Of a stretch of 64,000 bases of DNA, positions 34,974 through 44,436 are shown in pieces. The stretch is taken from positions 1,213,934 to 1,277,933 of the forward strand of contig NZ_KI421507.1 of the NCBI RefSeq assembly GCF_000473205.1, written 5' to 3'. The first letter of the stretch is position 1; each line of letters begins with the position of its first letter. The translations under genes and the position numbers were made by a program. The stretch comes from Pseudophaeobacter arcticus DSM 23566 (GTDB taxonomy: Bacteria > Pseudomonadota > Alphaproteobacteria > Rhodobacterales > Rhodobacteraceae). The notes under the pieces were generated by a model, which was not told where the DNA came from, did not search any database, and worked only from the letters and a program-made list of their open reading frames with translations.

Positions 34974-35606
34974 ATGATTGATCCCAGAGAAACTTATATG
35001 AATACCCTCGTGCCCATGGTGGTCGAGCAGACCAGTCGGGGTGAGCGGGCCTATGATATCTTTTCCCGCCTGCTGAAAGAGCGGATTATCTTTCTGAATG
35101 GTCCGGTCCATGATGGCATGTCCTCGCTGATCGTGGCGCAGCTCTTGCACCTTGAGGCCGAGAATCCTTCCAAGGAAATCTCGATGTACATCAACTCCCC
35201 CGGCGGTGTTGTGACCTCGGGGCTGTCGATCTACGACACAATGCAGTATATCAAACCCAAGGTTTCGACTTTGGTCATCGGTCAGGCGGCCTCGATGGGG
35301 TCGCTGCTGCTGACCGCTGGTGAGGCTGGCATGCGGTTCTCGCTGCCCAACTCCCGCGTTATGGTGCACCAGCCCTCGGGTGGGTTCCAGGGCCAGGCCA
35401 CCGACATCATGATCCATGCCGAAGAGACCCTGAAGCTGAAGCGTCGTCTGAACGAGATCTACGTCAAGCACACCGGCCAGGAGCTGGCAAAGGTGGAAGC
35501 GGCGCTGGAGCGTGACAACTTTATGGACCCCGAAGAGGCCAAGGCCTTTGGCTTGATCGACGAGATCGTCGAAAACCGCGCCAAGGATGACGACGAAGAA
35601 AGCTAA
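34974..35606 (+). CDS. clpP: ATP-dependent Clp protease proteolytic subunit
   Basis: 210 residues from the ATG at 34974 ([20 protein letters not shown]), the family-typical N-terminus; an upstream ATG at 34938 would add 12 unlikely residues. Catalytic Ser107 is in GQAASMGS and His132 in VMVHQPSGG; the Asp follows in the C-terminal third. ClpP forms a double heptamer and degrades proteins unfolded by ClpX or ClpA. It is followed by a terminator and then clpX. Confidence 0.95.
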   Translation: MIDPRETYMNTLVPMVVEQTSRGERAYDIFSRLLKERIIFLNGPVHDGMSSLIVAQLLHLEAENPSKEISMYINSPGGVVTSGLSIYDTMQYIKPKVSTLVIGQAASMGSLLLTAGEAGMRFSLPNSRVMVHQPSGGFQGQATDIMIHAEETLKLKRRLNEIYVKHTGQELAKVEAALERDNFMDPEEAKAFGLIDEIVENRAKDDDEES

Positions 35607-35627
35607 GGCGCGCCGTTACGAGACAAC

Positions 35628-35658
35628 ATGTGCCCCGGTTTTTGTGGGGCACATATTT
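35628..35658 (+). terminator. Terminator between clpP and clpX
   Basis: ATGTGCCCC and GGGGCACAT form a 9-bp stem around a nine-base loop, followed by ATTTTG. clpX therefore probably has its own promoter in the remaining 90 bp or depends on readthrough. Confidence 0.75.
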
Positions 35659-35750
35659 TGACATTGTGGCCGCCGAAGGGCTGTCATAAGCTGACTGATA
35701 GGCGCGGCACCCGGAGAAACCGGCGCTGCGAGCGGACTGAAAGGTAGACC

Positions 35751-37019
35751 ATGGCGACGAATTCGAGTGGCGACAGCAAGAACACGCTTTACTGCAGCTT
35801 CTGTGGCAAAAGCCAACATGAGGTACGTAAACTGATTGCGGGTCCCACCGTGTTCATCTGCGACGAATGCGTTGAGCTGTGCATGGATATCATCCGTGAA
35901 GAAACCAAGGCCTCTGGCCTGAAGGCCACCGATGGTGTGCCCAGCCCCAAAGATATCTGCGAAGTTCTGGATGACTATGTGATTGGTCAGGCGATGGCAA
36001 AAAAGGTTCTGTCGGTGGCGGTGCATAACCACTACAAGCGTCTGAACCATGCGCAAAAGGCCGGCAATGATATCGAGCTGGCAAAATCCAACATCCTGCT
36101 GATCGGCCCCACCGGCTGCGGCAAGACGCTGCTGGCCCAGACCCTGGCGCGGATCCTGGATGTGCCCTTTACCATGGCGGATGCCACCACATTGACCGAA
36201 GCCGGTTATGTGGGTGAGGACGTCGAGAACATCATCCTGAAGCTGTTGCAGTCCTCTGAATACAATGTGGAACGCGCCCAGCGTGGCATCGTCTATATTG
36301 ACGAAGTCGACAAGATTACCCGCAAGTCGGAAAACCCGTCGATCACCCGCGATGTGAGTGGTGAAGGCGTGCAGCAGGCGCTGCTGAAGCTGATGGAAGG
36401 CACGGTGGCCTCGGTGCCGCCGCAGGGCGGGCGCAAGCATCCACAGCAGGAATTCCTGCAGGTGGATACCACCAATATCCTGTTCATCTGCGGTGGCGCC
36501 TTTGCCGGTCTTGACCGGATCATCGCGCAGCGCGGCAAGGGCTCTGCCATGGGCTTTGGCGCTGATGTGCGCAACAATGATGACCGCGGCGTTGGTGAGA
36601 TCTTCCAGGAGCTGGAGCCAGAAGATCTGCTGAAATTTGGTCTGATCCCGGAATTTGTCGGCCGTCTGCCGGTTCTGGCGACGCTGGAAGATCTGGATGA
36701 AGACGCGCTTGTCACCATCCTGACCAAGCCAAAAAATGCTTTGGTGAAACAATATCAGCGTCTGTTCGAGCTGGAAGATACCGAGCTGGACTTTACCGAT
36801 GAGGCGCTCAGCGCCATCGCCAAACGTGCGATTCAACGTAAAACCGGTGCCCGTGGTCTGCGCTCTATCCTGGAAGATCTGCTGCTGGAAACCATGTTCG
36901 AGCTGCCCGGGATGGATAGCGTTACCAAGGTGGTGGTCAATGAGGAGGCTGTGACCTCTGATGCGCAGCCTTTGATGATCCATACGGATGCTGAAAAAGA
37001 GCCGGCCTCGGCGAGTTAA
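35751..37019 (+). CDS. clpX: ATP-dependent Clp protease ATP-binding subunit ClpX
   Basis: 422 residues. An N-terminal zinc domain has [11 protein letters not shown] and CDECVELC (residues 12-42). The AAA+ core carries Walker A GPTGCGKT near residue 120, Walker [11 protein letters not shown] near residue 180 and sensor motifs later ([13 protein letters not shown]). ClpX recognises tagged substrates, unfolds them and feeds ClpP; in Alphaproteobacteria it is needed for cell-cycle regulator turnover. Length and motifs are standard. Confidence 0.97.
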   Translation: MATNSSGDSKNTLYCSFCGKSQHEVRKLIAGPTVFICDECVELCMDIIREETKASGLKATDGVPSPKDICEVLDDYVIGQAMAKKVLSVAVHNHYKRLNHAQKAGNDIELAKSNILLIGPTGCGKTLLAQTLARILDVPFTMADATTLTEAGYVGEDVENIILKLLQSSEYNVERAQRGIVYIDEVDKITRKSENPSITRDVSGEGVQQALLKLMEGTVASVPPQGGRKHPQQEFLQVDTTNILFICGGAFAGLDRIIAQRGKGSAMGFGADVRNNDDRGVGEIFQELEPEDLLKFGLIPEFVGRLPVLATLEDLDEDALVTILTKPKNALVKQYQRLFELEDTELDFTDEALSAIAKRAIQRKTGARGLRSILEDLLLETMFELPGMDSVTKVVVNEEAVTSDAQPLMIHTDAEKEPASAS

Positions 37020-37055
37020 GCAATTGAGACCGGGGTGTTGATGCAGCCCAATTGG

Positions 37056-37088
37056 AATGGCCGATGTTTAACGACATTGGCCATTTTT
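37056..37088 (+). terminator. Terminator after clpX
   Basis: A 12-bp stem with one mismatch (AATGGCCGATGT against ACATTGGCCATT) around a six-base loop, followed by TTTTATTTT just beyond the right arm. Confidence 0.85.
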
Positions 37089-37182
37089 ATTTTGTAGAGT
37101 GTGGATGAGAAGGGGCTTTGCCCCCTCGTGCCCGATGGGCACTCACCCCCAGGATATTTTGGGCCAAATGAAAGGATCACAG

Positions 37183-37551
37183 ATGGCTAGGATTACGCGA
37201 ATTTCGTCCGGTGGCGAATTTGAAAAGACGGTTGGCTATTGCCGCGCCGTGGTTGCGGGCGGATTTGTGCATGTGGCCGGCACCGTGGGCCAGGGCGAGG
37301 ATGTGGTGAGCCAGTGTCGCTCGGCCCTGGAGATTATCCGCAAGGCTCTGGGCGAGGCGGGGGCCGGGTTTGCCGATGTGGTACGGGTGAATTATTACCT
37401 GCCGGACCGGCAGGAGTTTGAGGCCTGCTGGCCGATACTGGCAGAGGCTTTTGGCGCCAACCCGCCTGCGGCCACCATGATTGAGGCTGGGTTGATTGAT
37501 CCAAAATACCGGATCGAGATCGAGCTGACCGCTTTGGCGCCAGCGGCGTGA
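37183..37551 (+). CDS. RidA-family protein
   Basis: 122 residues from the ATG at 37183, with AAGGA upstream. Family features: a central hydrophobic segment VAGGFVHVAGTVGQG, FADVVRVNYYLPD and the C-terminal PKYRIEIELTAL with the Arg that binds carboxylates. RidA proteins hydrolyse reactive enamine/imine intermediates, but some subgroups have other roles; the subgroup was not resolved. An in-frame ATG at 37168 is a possible alternative. Confidence 0.8.
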   Translation: MARITRISSGGEFEKTVGYCRAVVAGGFVHVAGTVGQGEDVVSQCRSALEIIRKALGEAGAGFADVVRVNYYLPDRQEFEACWPILAEAFGANPPAATMIEAGLIDPKYRIEIELTALAPAA

Positions 37552-38021
37552 TGTAGCCCTGCCCGTTCTGACTGGGTGAACATACCCAAATTACGACAGA
37601 ACAAGCCTTTCTACACAGGGAAGACCCTGAGGGAAGGCGCGCTGATATCTGGTTCTCGCGTTGCACAAGAACAGGCGCAATGCGCGACTTGAGCGATGCC
37701 AAGGTGATGGCAAGGTCTCTGCCAGCAGTTTTCCCCAGGGCCGGTCGCTGGAGCTTGTGGCCCGGCACTGTGATCAGCCCGGTGATCCGGTGATCCGGGG
37801 CTTTGATGCGGTCAAGGCCGATGAATTCCATATCGATCATCTTGCTCACCCGCTTTGCAAACCGGCTGACCTGATGCGAGCAGCGGGCCGAGGCTACCAA
37901 ACCTTAAGGCATAGGCTGTAGTTCTGCTAAAACCCGCCGGGGCCGCGGCATGCCGCGCGCAAGCCACTGGACCTTGGCGGGAAACTGCGTCATACGGTTA
38001 GGGAAATCTTCGGAGGCATTC
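37552..38021. other. 470-bp spacer without a recognised gene
   Basis: Lies between the RidA gene and the NDUFA12 gene. Reading frames exist on both strands (37661-37921 plus; a longer minus frame across the region), but neither has a recognisable product or a ribosome site. No hairpin terminator was seen after the RidA gene. A decayed gene is possible. Confidence 0.4.
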
Positions 38022-38408
38022 ATGGGAATTCTGAACACTCTTTTACGCGCTGTGACCTGGTGGAATGGTCAGACGCTGAATACCCAGATCTTTACCGCCC
38101 GCAAGGGGATCAAGGTGGGAGAGGATGACCAGGGCAATGTGTTCTACCACAACGCCGATGACAGCCGTCGCTGGGTCATCTTCAACGGCGAAATCGAAGC
38201 CTCGCGCATTGGTGCGGATTGGCATGGCTGGCTGCACCGTACCTTTGACGAGTTGCCCAGCAAAAAACCTCTGGTTCACAAGGTCTGGGAAAAGCCGCAT
38301 CAGGAAAACCTGACAGGCACCCTGAAGGCCTATGCGCCGGTGGGCTCGATCCGCAGTGGGACCAGCCCAGAGCCGCGCAGCGACTACGAGGCCTGGGCCC
38401 CGGAATAG
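38022..38408 (+). CDS. NADH:ubiquinone oxidoreductase accessory subunit, NDUFA12 family
   Basis: 128 residues from the ATG at 38022 (GGAGG nine bases upstream). The family core is visible: [35 protein letters not shown] and [14 protein letters not shown], with the tail [17 protein letters not shown]. The protein is an accessory subunit of complex I in Alphaproteobacteria and mitochondria, on the membrane-arm/matrix-arm junction. It is located away from the nuo operon and next to mlaD, as in other Rhodobacteraceae. Confidence 0.9.
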   Translation: MGILNTLLRAVTWWNGQTLNTQIFTARKGIKVGEDDQGNVFYHNADDSRRWVIFNGEIEASRIGADWHGWLHRTFDELPSKKPLVHKVWEKPHQENLTGTLKAYAPVGSIRSGTSPEPRSDYEAWAPE

Positions 38409-38511
38409 GACCTGACCGCAGGACCACAGGGCGCATATATCACTGGACCCAAGGGCGGAATGCTCTTTGGTCCTTTCCTCTTTTTGACCCATAGATCTAG
38501 GCAGACACGCA

Positions 38512-38964
38512 ATGTCGCATAACACAACTGAAGTTCTGACAGGCGGGCTGGTTCTGGCTGCGGCCATCGGATTTGCCGTCTATGCCGGGCAGGTCGCCGG
38601 GCTGTCGACAGCCCGCAGCGGCTATGAGCTCACGGCGTCTTTCCGGTCCCTGGAAGGCGTGGGCGTCGGCACCGATGTCCGCCTTGCCGGGGTCAAGATC
38701 GGGACCGTCACCGGGGTGGATCTGAACGCGGAAACCTTCCGGGCGGATACCCGATTTTCGGTTCTTGAGGGCATTCAGGTGCCAGATGACAGTTCGGTGA
38801 TCATCTCATCCGAAGGTCTGTTGGGCGGGAATTTTGTCGAGGTGATGCCCGGGGGATCACCGTTCAATTTTGAACCAGGAGACGAGGTTCTGGACACCCA
38901 GGGGGCAGTCAGTCTGATTTCGCTCTTGGTTAAGTTTGTCTCCGGCAGCGGGGGTGACTCGTGA
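38512..38964 (+). CDS. mlaD: MlaD-type MCE-domain lipid transport protein
   Basis: 150 residues. One N-terminal helix (residues about 9-27) anchors the protein in the inner membrane. A single MCE domain follows: SFRSLEGVGVGTDVRLAGVK, IQVPDDSSVIISSEGLLGGN. MlaD hexamers bind phospholipid and work with an MlaFE ABC transporter in outer-membrane lipid asymmetry; the other mla genes are not in the window. Its stop shares one base with the next start (TGATG). Confidence 0.88.
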   Translation: MSHNTTEVLTGGLVLAAAIGFAVYAGQVAGLSTARSGYELTASFRSLEGVGVGTDVRLAGVKIGTVTGVDLNAETFRADTRFSVLEGIQVPDDSSVIISSEGLLGGNFVEVMPGGSPFNFEPGDEVLDTQGAVSLISLLVKFVSGSGGDS

Positions 38965-39416
38965 TGTCTTGGCGTGGGGGTTCCGGCCTGCCTGGCAGCC
39001 TGTCTCGCGGCCTGCCTGGCAGCCTGCGGGCCATGGCCCTGGGTGTCGTCGCCCTTGGCCTGAGCGCCGCTGTGGCCCCGCAGCCGCTCTTTGCGCAGGA
39101 GCCTGCGGAACGCGGAGTGGCAGCAATTCTGCGCGGGCTGGATAAGGTCAACGGGCATCATACCGACGTTGAAATCCAAGTTGGTGGCAGCGCCGAGATC
39201 TACGGGTTGATCGTCACTCTGAGGGAGTGCCGCTATCCGGTGTCCAACCCGACCGGGGATGCCTATGCCTATTTGACCATCCGGGATCCGTTGAGTGGTG
39301 AAGTGTTTTTTGACGGCTGGATGATTGCCTCCAGTCCGGCGCTGTCGGCGCTGGATCACGCCCGCTATGACGTCTGGGCCATCCGCTGCAACAGCAGCGC
39401 GGGCGAGGGCAGCTGA
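38964..39416 (+). CDS. Exported DUF2155 protein
   Basis: 150 residues from the ATG at 38964; a GTG one codon earlier is possible. A signal peptide ends at LFAQE, and the N-terminus holds the duplicated peptide GLPGSLSRGLPGSL, from an 18-bp word repeated at 24-bp spacing. The mature part has the DUF2155 pattern LRGLDKVNGHHTDVEIQVGG and LRECRYPVSNPTGDAYAYL, ending in DVWAIRC. The role is unknown, but the family sits beside complex I and lipid genes in Rhodobacteraceae. Its end overlaps the convergent aat gene by 52 bp. Confidence 0.85.
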   Translation: MSWRGGSGLPGSLSRGLPGSLRAMALGVVALGLSAAVAPQPLFAQEPAERGVAAILRGLDKVNGHHTDVEIQVGGSAEIYGLIVTLRECRYPVSNPTGDAYAYLTIRDPLSGEVFFDGWMIASSPALSALDHARYDVWAIRCNSSAGEGS

Positions 39417-39997
39417 GGCGCGGTGAAATCCGCCTCTTTCTCTAACGCCTGTTGCAAGCGCGCCTTATAGGCGGCGCGGCTGATTTCGATGGCCCCCAGC
39501 GAGGCAAGGTGCGGCGTCAGGAACTGGGTGTCGCAGAGCTGAAACCCGGCTTGGCGCAGCCGGTCGATCAGATAGGCCAGGGCAATTTTGGACGTATCGC
39601 GCTGGCGCGAGAACATGCTTTCGCCAAAAAATCCCGCCCCCAAAGAGACGCCATAGACCCCGCCGACCAGCCTGTCCTGATCCCAGACCTCAAGCGAATG
39701 TGCATGTCCCAGGGCATGAAGGTCCTGATAACGTGCATATATCTCATCGTTGATCCAGGTCTCCTCGCGGTCGGCGCAGGCCGCGACCACGTCGCCAAAG
39801 GCACGGTTCACCGATATCTCATAGGCGCCCTGACGGATGGTCTTTGCCAGAGAGCGCGAGATGTGGAAACCATCAATGGGAAAGATGCCACGACGTTTGG
39901 GGTCAACCCAAAACACCTCGTCATCTTCGCGGTGCTCGGCCATCGGGAAAACTCCGATGGAATAGGCATGCAGCAAGAGTTCCGGGGTTAGGCGCAT
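39365..39997 (-). CDS. aat: Leucyl/phenylalanyl-tRNA--protein transferase
   Basis: 210 residues from the ATG at 39997; a TTG one codon earlier is possible. Family motifs are present: ELLLHAYSIGVFPMAEHRED, VFWVDPKRRGIFPIDGFHIS, GHAHSLEVWDQDRLVGGVYG and GFFGESMFS. Aat adds Leu or Phe to proteins with N-terminal Lys or Arg, marking them for ClpS/ClpAP in the N-degron pathway. Its 3' end overlaps the convergent DUF2155 gene by 52 bp, inside both coding regions. Confidence 0.93.
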   Translation of the reverse strand: MRLTPELLLHAYSIGVFPMAEHREDDEVFWVDPKRRGIFPIDGFHISRSLAKTIRQGAYEISVNRAFGDVVAACADREETWINDEIYARYQDLHALGHAHSLEVWDQDRLVGGVYGVSLGAGFFGESMFSRQRDTSKIALAYLIDRLRQAGFQLCDTQFLTPHLASLGAIEISRAAYKARLQQALEKEADFTAPQLPSPALLLQRMAQTS

Positions 39998-40076
39998 CAA
40001 TTTTCCTAAAAAAGGAAAGGGGAGGTGGGGTCCCTGGTCATTGCATCAGGAGGGCGCGCCAGGGGGGAATTGCAAA

Positions 40077-40102
40077 GGGGGCGCTCCGGTAAGAACGCCC
40101 CC
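40077..40102 (-). terminator. Terminator of the accBC operon
   Basis: GGGGGCG and CGCCCCC form a 7-bp stem around a 12-base loop, followed on the minus strand by TTTGC. It is 13 bp past the accC stop. Confidence 0.6.
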
Positions 40103-40114
40103 ATCCACCGGGGG

Positions 40115-41464
40115 TTAGCCCCCGAGGTTTTCTTCCAGCCAGCGTTCCAGCCAGTGAATGCCATAGTTGCCCGACTGTATATCAGGCTCTTGCAGCAGGG
40201 CGTCGAACAGCGGCACGGTGGTGTCGATACCATCGACGATCAGCTCCCCCAGGGCGCGGCTGAGCCGTGCCAGGGCTTCGGGGCGGTCGCGGCCATGCAC
40301 GATCAGCTTGCCAATCAGGCTGTCGTAATAGGGCGGGATCGAATAGCCGTCATAAAGCGCCGAATCCATCCGCACCCCCAGCCCGCCTGGCGCATGAAAG
40401 GCGGTGATCTTACCGGGGCAGGGAGAGAAGTTTGGCAGTTTTTCCGCGTTGATGCGGACCTCGATGGCATGGCCGTTGATCTGCAGCTCGTCCTGGGTGA
40501 AGGAGAGCGGCAGCCCTTCGGCAACGCGGATTTGTTCGCGCACCAGATCAACACCAAAGATCGCCTCGGTCACCGGGTGTTCCACCTGCAGGCGGGTGTT
40601 CATCTCGATGAAATAGAACTCGCCGTCCTCATAGAGGAATTCGATGGTGCCAGCACCGGAATAGCCCATCTTGCCGATGGCATCGGCGCAGATCCCGCCG
40701 ATGCGGGCGCGTTCTTCGGCGCTGATGCAGGGGCCGGGGGCCTCCTCAAACACCTTTTGGTGGCGGCGTTGCAGCGAACAGTCGCGTTCGGCCAGATGCA
40801 CACCGTTGCCCTGACCATCGCCAAAAACCTGAATTTCGATGTGACGCGGCTTCTGGAGGTATTTCTCCATATAGACTTCGTCATTGCCAAAGGCGGCCTT
40901 GGATTCAGAGCGCGCGGTCTGGAACGCCTGCACCAGATCAGCAGCGGTTTCGGCAACTTTCATGCCGCGACCGCCGCCACCAGCTGTGGCCTTGATGATC
41001 ACCGGATAGCCCATGTCGGCGGCAACCGTCTTGGCGGTTTCCACGTCGGGCACACCACCGGCAGAACCGGGCACGCAGGGGATGCCTAGCATCTTTGCGG
41101 TGTCCTTGGCGGTGATCTTGTCGCCCATCTGGCGGATGTGTTCCGCCGAAGGACCGATAAAGGTGATACCGTGGTCTTCCAGAATTTGCACAAAATTGGC
41201 GTTTTCCGACAGGAAGCCATAGCCCGGGTGGATTGCCTGAGCGCCGGTGATCTCGCAGGCCGAGATAATGGCCGGGATCGACAGGTAGCTTTGAGCGCCC
41301 GAGGGCGGGCCGATACAGACGGATTCGTCAGCCATACGCACATGCATCGCATCGGCATCTGCGGTGGAATGCACCGCAACCGATTTGATGCCCATCTCGC
41401 GGCAGGCCCGGATCACGCGCAGCGCAATCTCTCCGCGGTTGGCAATCAGGATCTTGTCAAACAT
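40115..41464 (-). CDS. accC: Acetyl-CoA carboxylase biotin carboxylase subunit
   Basis: 449 residues. ATP-grasp enzyme that carboxylates biotin on AccB with bicarbonate and ATP. Motifs: [20 protein letters not shown] at the start, the glycine-rich loop [12 protein letters not shown] near residue 160, and [16 protein letters not shown] near residue 287. Length matches E. coli AccC (449). It follows accB by 9 bp and is the last gene of the pair. Confidence 0.97.
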   Translation of the reverse strand: MFDKILIANRGEIALRVIRACREMGIKSVAVHSTADADAMHVRMADESVCIGPPSGAQSYLSIPAIISACEITGAQAIHPGYGFLSENANFVQILEDHGITFIGPSAEHIRQMGDKITAKDTAKMLGIPCVPGSAGGVPDVETAKTVAADMGYPVIIKATAGGGGRGMKVAETAADLVQAFQTARSESKAAFGNDEVYMEKYLQKPRHIEIQVFGDGQGNGVHLAERDCSLQRRHQKVFEEAPGPCISAEERARIGGICADAIGKMGYSGAGTIEFLYEDGEFYFIEMNTRLQVEHPVTEAIFGVDLVREQIRVAEGLPLSFTQDELQINGHAIEVRINAEKLPNFSPCPGKITAFHAPGGLGVRMDSALYDGYSIPPYYDSLIGKLIVHGRDRPEALARLSRALGELIVDGIDTTVPLFDALLQEPDIQSGNYGIHWLERWLEENLGG

Positions 41465-41473
41465 GGGCTGCCC

Positions 41474-41962
41474 TTACTCGATGATGGCCAGCGGAGATCC
41501 GAATTCGACGGCGGCGCCATCTTCAACCAGGATGCGCTTGACGGTACCGGATTTTGGCGCCGGGATATGGTTCATGGTTTTCATCGCTTCGACGATCAAA
41601 AGGGTATCGCCCTCATTGACCTGTTTGCCAACAGCGATAAAGGCCGGCGCACCGGGCTCGGCCTGCAAATATACGGTGCCAACCATGGGGGAGGTGACGG
41701 CGCCGGGGTGGCTGGCCGGATCATCTGCCGGGGCTGCGGCGGCGGGAGCTGCTGCTGCAGCAACCGGTGCGGCGGCCACAGGCGCGGCCACCTGTACAGG
41801 GGCTGCGGCTGCGACGATGGCCTGGCGCGATACGCGCACATTCAGGCTGTCGTCTTCGCTATAGTCGCGCTTGACCTCCAGTTCGGTCAGGTCGTTGTCC
41901 CGCAGCAATTCGGCCAGTGCCTTGATGAATGCCACATCTGCTTCGTGCGTTTTGTTTGTCAT
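41474..41962 (-). CDS. accB: Acetyl-CoA carboxylase biotin carboxyl carrier protein
   Basis: 162 residues from the ATG at 41962 (GAGGACACA upstream). An N-terminal helical part is followed by an Ala/Pro/Val linker (about residues 55-85) and the biotinyl domain with [12 protein letters not shown]; the Lys of EAMKTMN receives biotin. It carries the carboxyl group between AccC and the carboxyltransferase AccAD at the first step of fatty acid synthesis. The linker is low-complexity, as usual. Confidence 0.95.
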   Translation of the reverse strand: MTNKTHEADVAFIKALAELLRDNDLTELEVKRDYSEDDSLNVRVSRQAIVAAAAPVQVAAPVAAAPVAAAAAPAAAAPADDPASHPGAVTSPMVGTVYLQAEPGAPAFIAVGKQVNEGDTLLIVEAMKTMNHIPAPKSGTVKRILVEDGAAVEFGSPLAIIE

Positions 41963-42143
41963 TGTGTCCTCAGCCGGTTCCGACAGATCTGCCACAGGTT
42001 TGCCACGTGGGCAGCCTGGAAATTAACAGCGCTTATAGGGGAAGCGTTACCACAAGGAAAGCACTGTCGAATACGGTCATAAAATGGGCAGGCTTGGCGG
42101 GATTCGCAATCTCTGAGCCAAAGTTTTCATCATGGATCGCCAA

Positions 42144-42683
42144 TTATAGCGGCATGCCGCTCAGCTTGGCGACCAGTTCCGGCAGCTTGCGGGCGTTGAA
42201 TTTCTGCAAAAGGCGGGCGCGATGGGTTTCGATCGTGCGATAGGACAGATCCAGCTTTAGCCCGATTTCCTTGGCCGAGAGCCCCTTGCAGGTCAGGATC
42301 GCCACCTCGCGTTCGCGCGGGGTGAGGCTGACCACCGGGCGATCTTCGGAGATATCGGCAAAGGACCAGATGCCAGTGCGAAATGGGTCATCCGGCGTGA
42401 TTGAGCGTCCCCGGACCCGACACCAGAACAATTCACCCGAGTGACGGCGCATGATGCGTTCATCATTATAGAGCCCGGTCTTGGCGCCTTCGTCCTGTTG
42501 CAGCAATTGCCCGATACGGTGGTAATCTTCCCGGCTGGGGTAAAGTTCGGCGATCAGCACATCAGCGTGATCCGCAGGGGTGCCGCCAAAGGTGATGGCA
42601 AACTGCTGGTTACACCGTTTGATCACACGGTTCTCCAAAACGGCGAGGCCCACAGGGGCGTGGTCAAAGGCAATATCGCTCAT
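42144..42683 (-). CDS. PAS-domain LuxR-type transcriptional regulator
   Basis: 179 residues from the ATG at 42683. Residues 1-110 form a PAS domain (IAFDHAPVGLAVLENRVIKR; FWCRVRGRSI), and the last 60 form a LuxR helix-turn-helix (LTPREREVAILTCKGLSAKE; SYRTIETHRARLLQKF). No autoinducer-binding domain is present, so it is probably not a quorum sensor. The ligand is unknown. Upstream in-frame codons to 42788 overlap the promoter region of the divergent CoA ligase gene. Confidence 0.82.
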   Translation of the reverse strand: MSDIAFDHAPVGLAVLENRVIKRCNQQFAITFGGTPADHADVLIAELYPSREDYHRIGQLLQQDEGAKTGLYNDERIMRRHSGELFWCRVRGRSITPDDPFRTGIWSFADISEDRPVVSLTPREREVAILTCKGLSAKEIGLKLDLSYRTIETHRARLLQKFNARKLPELVAKLSGMPL

Positions 42684-42817
42684 GGCTTCTATTAACCGGG
42701 TATTTTTGCGGAATTGAAGGGAAAGCGACACCGTGGAAGGGTGTTTTTTGACAGGCTCTGTGTTGCGTGGCTCCGGGGAGGGGCCCAAGAGCCGACCAAT
42801 CAGGAGGAGAACAGGCG

Positions 42818-44329
42818 ATGAATATCGCGCAATGGCTGTATCGGCAGGCGCAGGCAGAGGGCGCCCGCCCGGCGCTTTACCTGGGGCAGGAGCTGGTGGC
42901 CGATTATCAAAGCTTTCATCACAAAGCCGCCGCGCTGGCGGGGTGGTTGCTGGCGCAGGGGGTGCAGCCCGGCGACCGGATCGCCCTGTTTCTGAAGAAT
43001 TGCCCGGACTATCTGATCACGCTTTATGGCATCTGGTATGCCGGCGCTGCCGCGGTGCCAATCAACGCCAAGCTGCATGGGCGCGAGGCGCAGTTCATCC
43101 TGCAGGATGCCGCCGCGCGGATGGTTTTTACCTCTCCGGGACTGGATCGCTCTTTGGCGGCGGCCGGGGTTGAAACACCAGTGGTTTCCATCACGGCAGA
43201 GGCCTATCGGCAGGCCATGGGCTCTGCGCCCATAGCCGAGCCTGTGTTGCGGGATCCGCAGGATCTGGCCTGGCTGTTTTATACCTCTGGCACCACCGGC
43301 CAGCCCAAGGGGGTGCAGATCACGCATCGCATGCTTGTGGCGGTCTCGTTGAGCTACTTTGCGGATGTGGATGCGGCGACTGGCGCTGATCAGATCCTCT
43401 ATGCTGCCCCGATGAGCCACGGGGCGGGGCTGTACAATATGCTGCATGTGCTGGTGGGGGCGGCGCATGTCTGCCCGGTGTCAGGTGGCTTTGACGAGAT
43501 GGAGATCTTTGATCTGGCAGCGCATTTTGGCCGGGTGCAGATCTTTGCCGCCCCCACCATGGTGACGCGGATGACAGCGGTGGCAAAGGCGCAGGGCAGG
43601 TCGGGCGCGGGGCTGCGCAGTGTGATCTATGCGGGCGGGCCGATGTATCTGGCCGATATCATCGAGGCCGAGGCGCATTTTGGCCCGATCTTCATCCAGA
43701 TCTACGGCCAGGGCGAATGCCCGATGGGCATTACCGCGCTGAAACGGGCCGAGGTCAGCGACCGCAGCCATCCCGACTGGAAATCCCGGCTCACTGGCGT
43801 TGGCCGCGCCCAAAGCGGTGTCGAGTTGCGCATTGGCACGCCAGAGGGGCAGCCCCTGCCTGCGGGGGAGCTGGGAGAGATCATGGTGCGTGGTGATGCG
43901 GTGATGCCGGGCTATTGGAACAACCCGGCGGCAACAGCGCAGACCCTGAAGGATGGCTGGCTGATGACCGGCGATATGGGGGTTCTGGACGCGGCTGGCT
44001 ATCTGACGTTGCAAGACCGCTCCAAGGATCTGATCATTTCCGGTGGCTCCAATATCTACCCCCGCGAGGTCGAGGAGGTGCTGTTGATGCACGGCCAGGT
44101 GCAGGAGGTTTCTGTGGTGGGGCGGCCCCATGCGGATTGGGGCGAAGAGGTGGTGGCCTTTGTGGTGGGAGAGGCCACAGAGGCCGAGCTGGACGCCCTG
44201 TGCCGCGACCAGATTGCCCGCTTCAAATGCCCCAAGGCCTATGTCTTTGTTCAGGAGCTGCCCAAGAACAACTACGGCAAGGTGTTGAAGACCGAATTGC
44301 GGGCACGTCTCGTCGCTGAGGCCCCCTAG
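42818..44329 (+). CDS. AMP-forming acyl-CoA ligase
   Basis: 503 residues from the ATG at 42818, which has AGGAGGAG upstream. The ANL superfamily signature YTSGTTGQPKG is near residue 155. Later motifs are IYGQGECPMG, the hinge LTLQDRSKDLIISGGSNIYP and a C-terminal PKNNYGKVLKTEL with the catalytic Lys. It activates a carboxylic acid to acyl-AMP and then acyl-CoA. The chain type is unknown; the neighbouring importer suggests an acid brought in from outside. It is convergent with the liv operon. Confidence 0.85.
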   Translation: MNIAQWLYRQAQAEGARPALYLGQELVADYQSFHHKAAALAGWLLAQGVQPGDRIALFLKNCPDYLITLYGIWYAGAAAVPINAKLHGREAQFILQDAAARMVFTSPGLDRSLAAAGVETPVVSITAEAYRQAMGSAPIAEPVLRDPQDLAWLFYTSGTTGQPKGVQITHRMLVAVSLSYFADVDAATGADQILYAAPMSHGAGLYNMLHVLVGAAHVCPVSGGFDEMEIFDLAAHFGRVQIFAAPTMVTRMTAVAKAQGRSGAGLRSVIYAGGPMYLADIIEAEAHFGPIFIQIYGQGECPMGITALKRAEVSDRSHPDWKSRLTGVGRAQSGVELRIGTPEGQPLPAGELGEIMVRGDAVMPGYWNNPAATAQTLKDGWLMTGDMGVLDAAGYLTLQDRSKDLIISGGSNIYPREVEEVLLMHGQVQEVSVVGRPHADWGEEVVAFVVGEATEAELDALCRDQIARFKCPKAYVFVQELPKNNYGKVLKTELRARLVAEAP

Positions 44330-44344
44330 GTCTTTGACTATTGG

Positions 44345-44379
44345 AAAAAAAAGACCGGCTTCCCACAGAGAAGCCGGTC
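44345..44379 (-). terminator. Terminator of the liv operon
   Basis: A perfect 10-bp stem (GACCGGCTTC against GAAGCCGGTC) around a seven-base loop, followed on the minus strand by eight T. This is the strongest factor-independent terminator in the window. Confidence 0.92.
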
Positions 44380-44436
44380 AGGGAGGTTGCATCTGCTAGG
44401 GACCAGAGCAACGGGGAGTAAACTGTTGTCTGGCGA

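Noticed and set aside
37661..37921. Possible small gene in the 470-bp spacer
   Set aside because: No ribosome site or recognised domain; an overlapping minus-strand frame is equally open, so neither can be supported.
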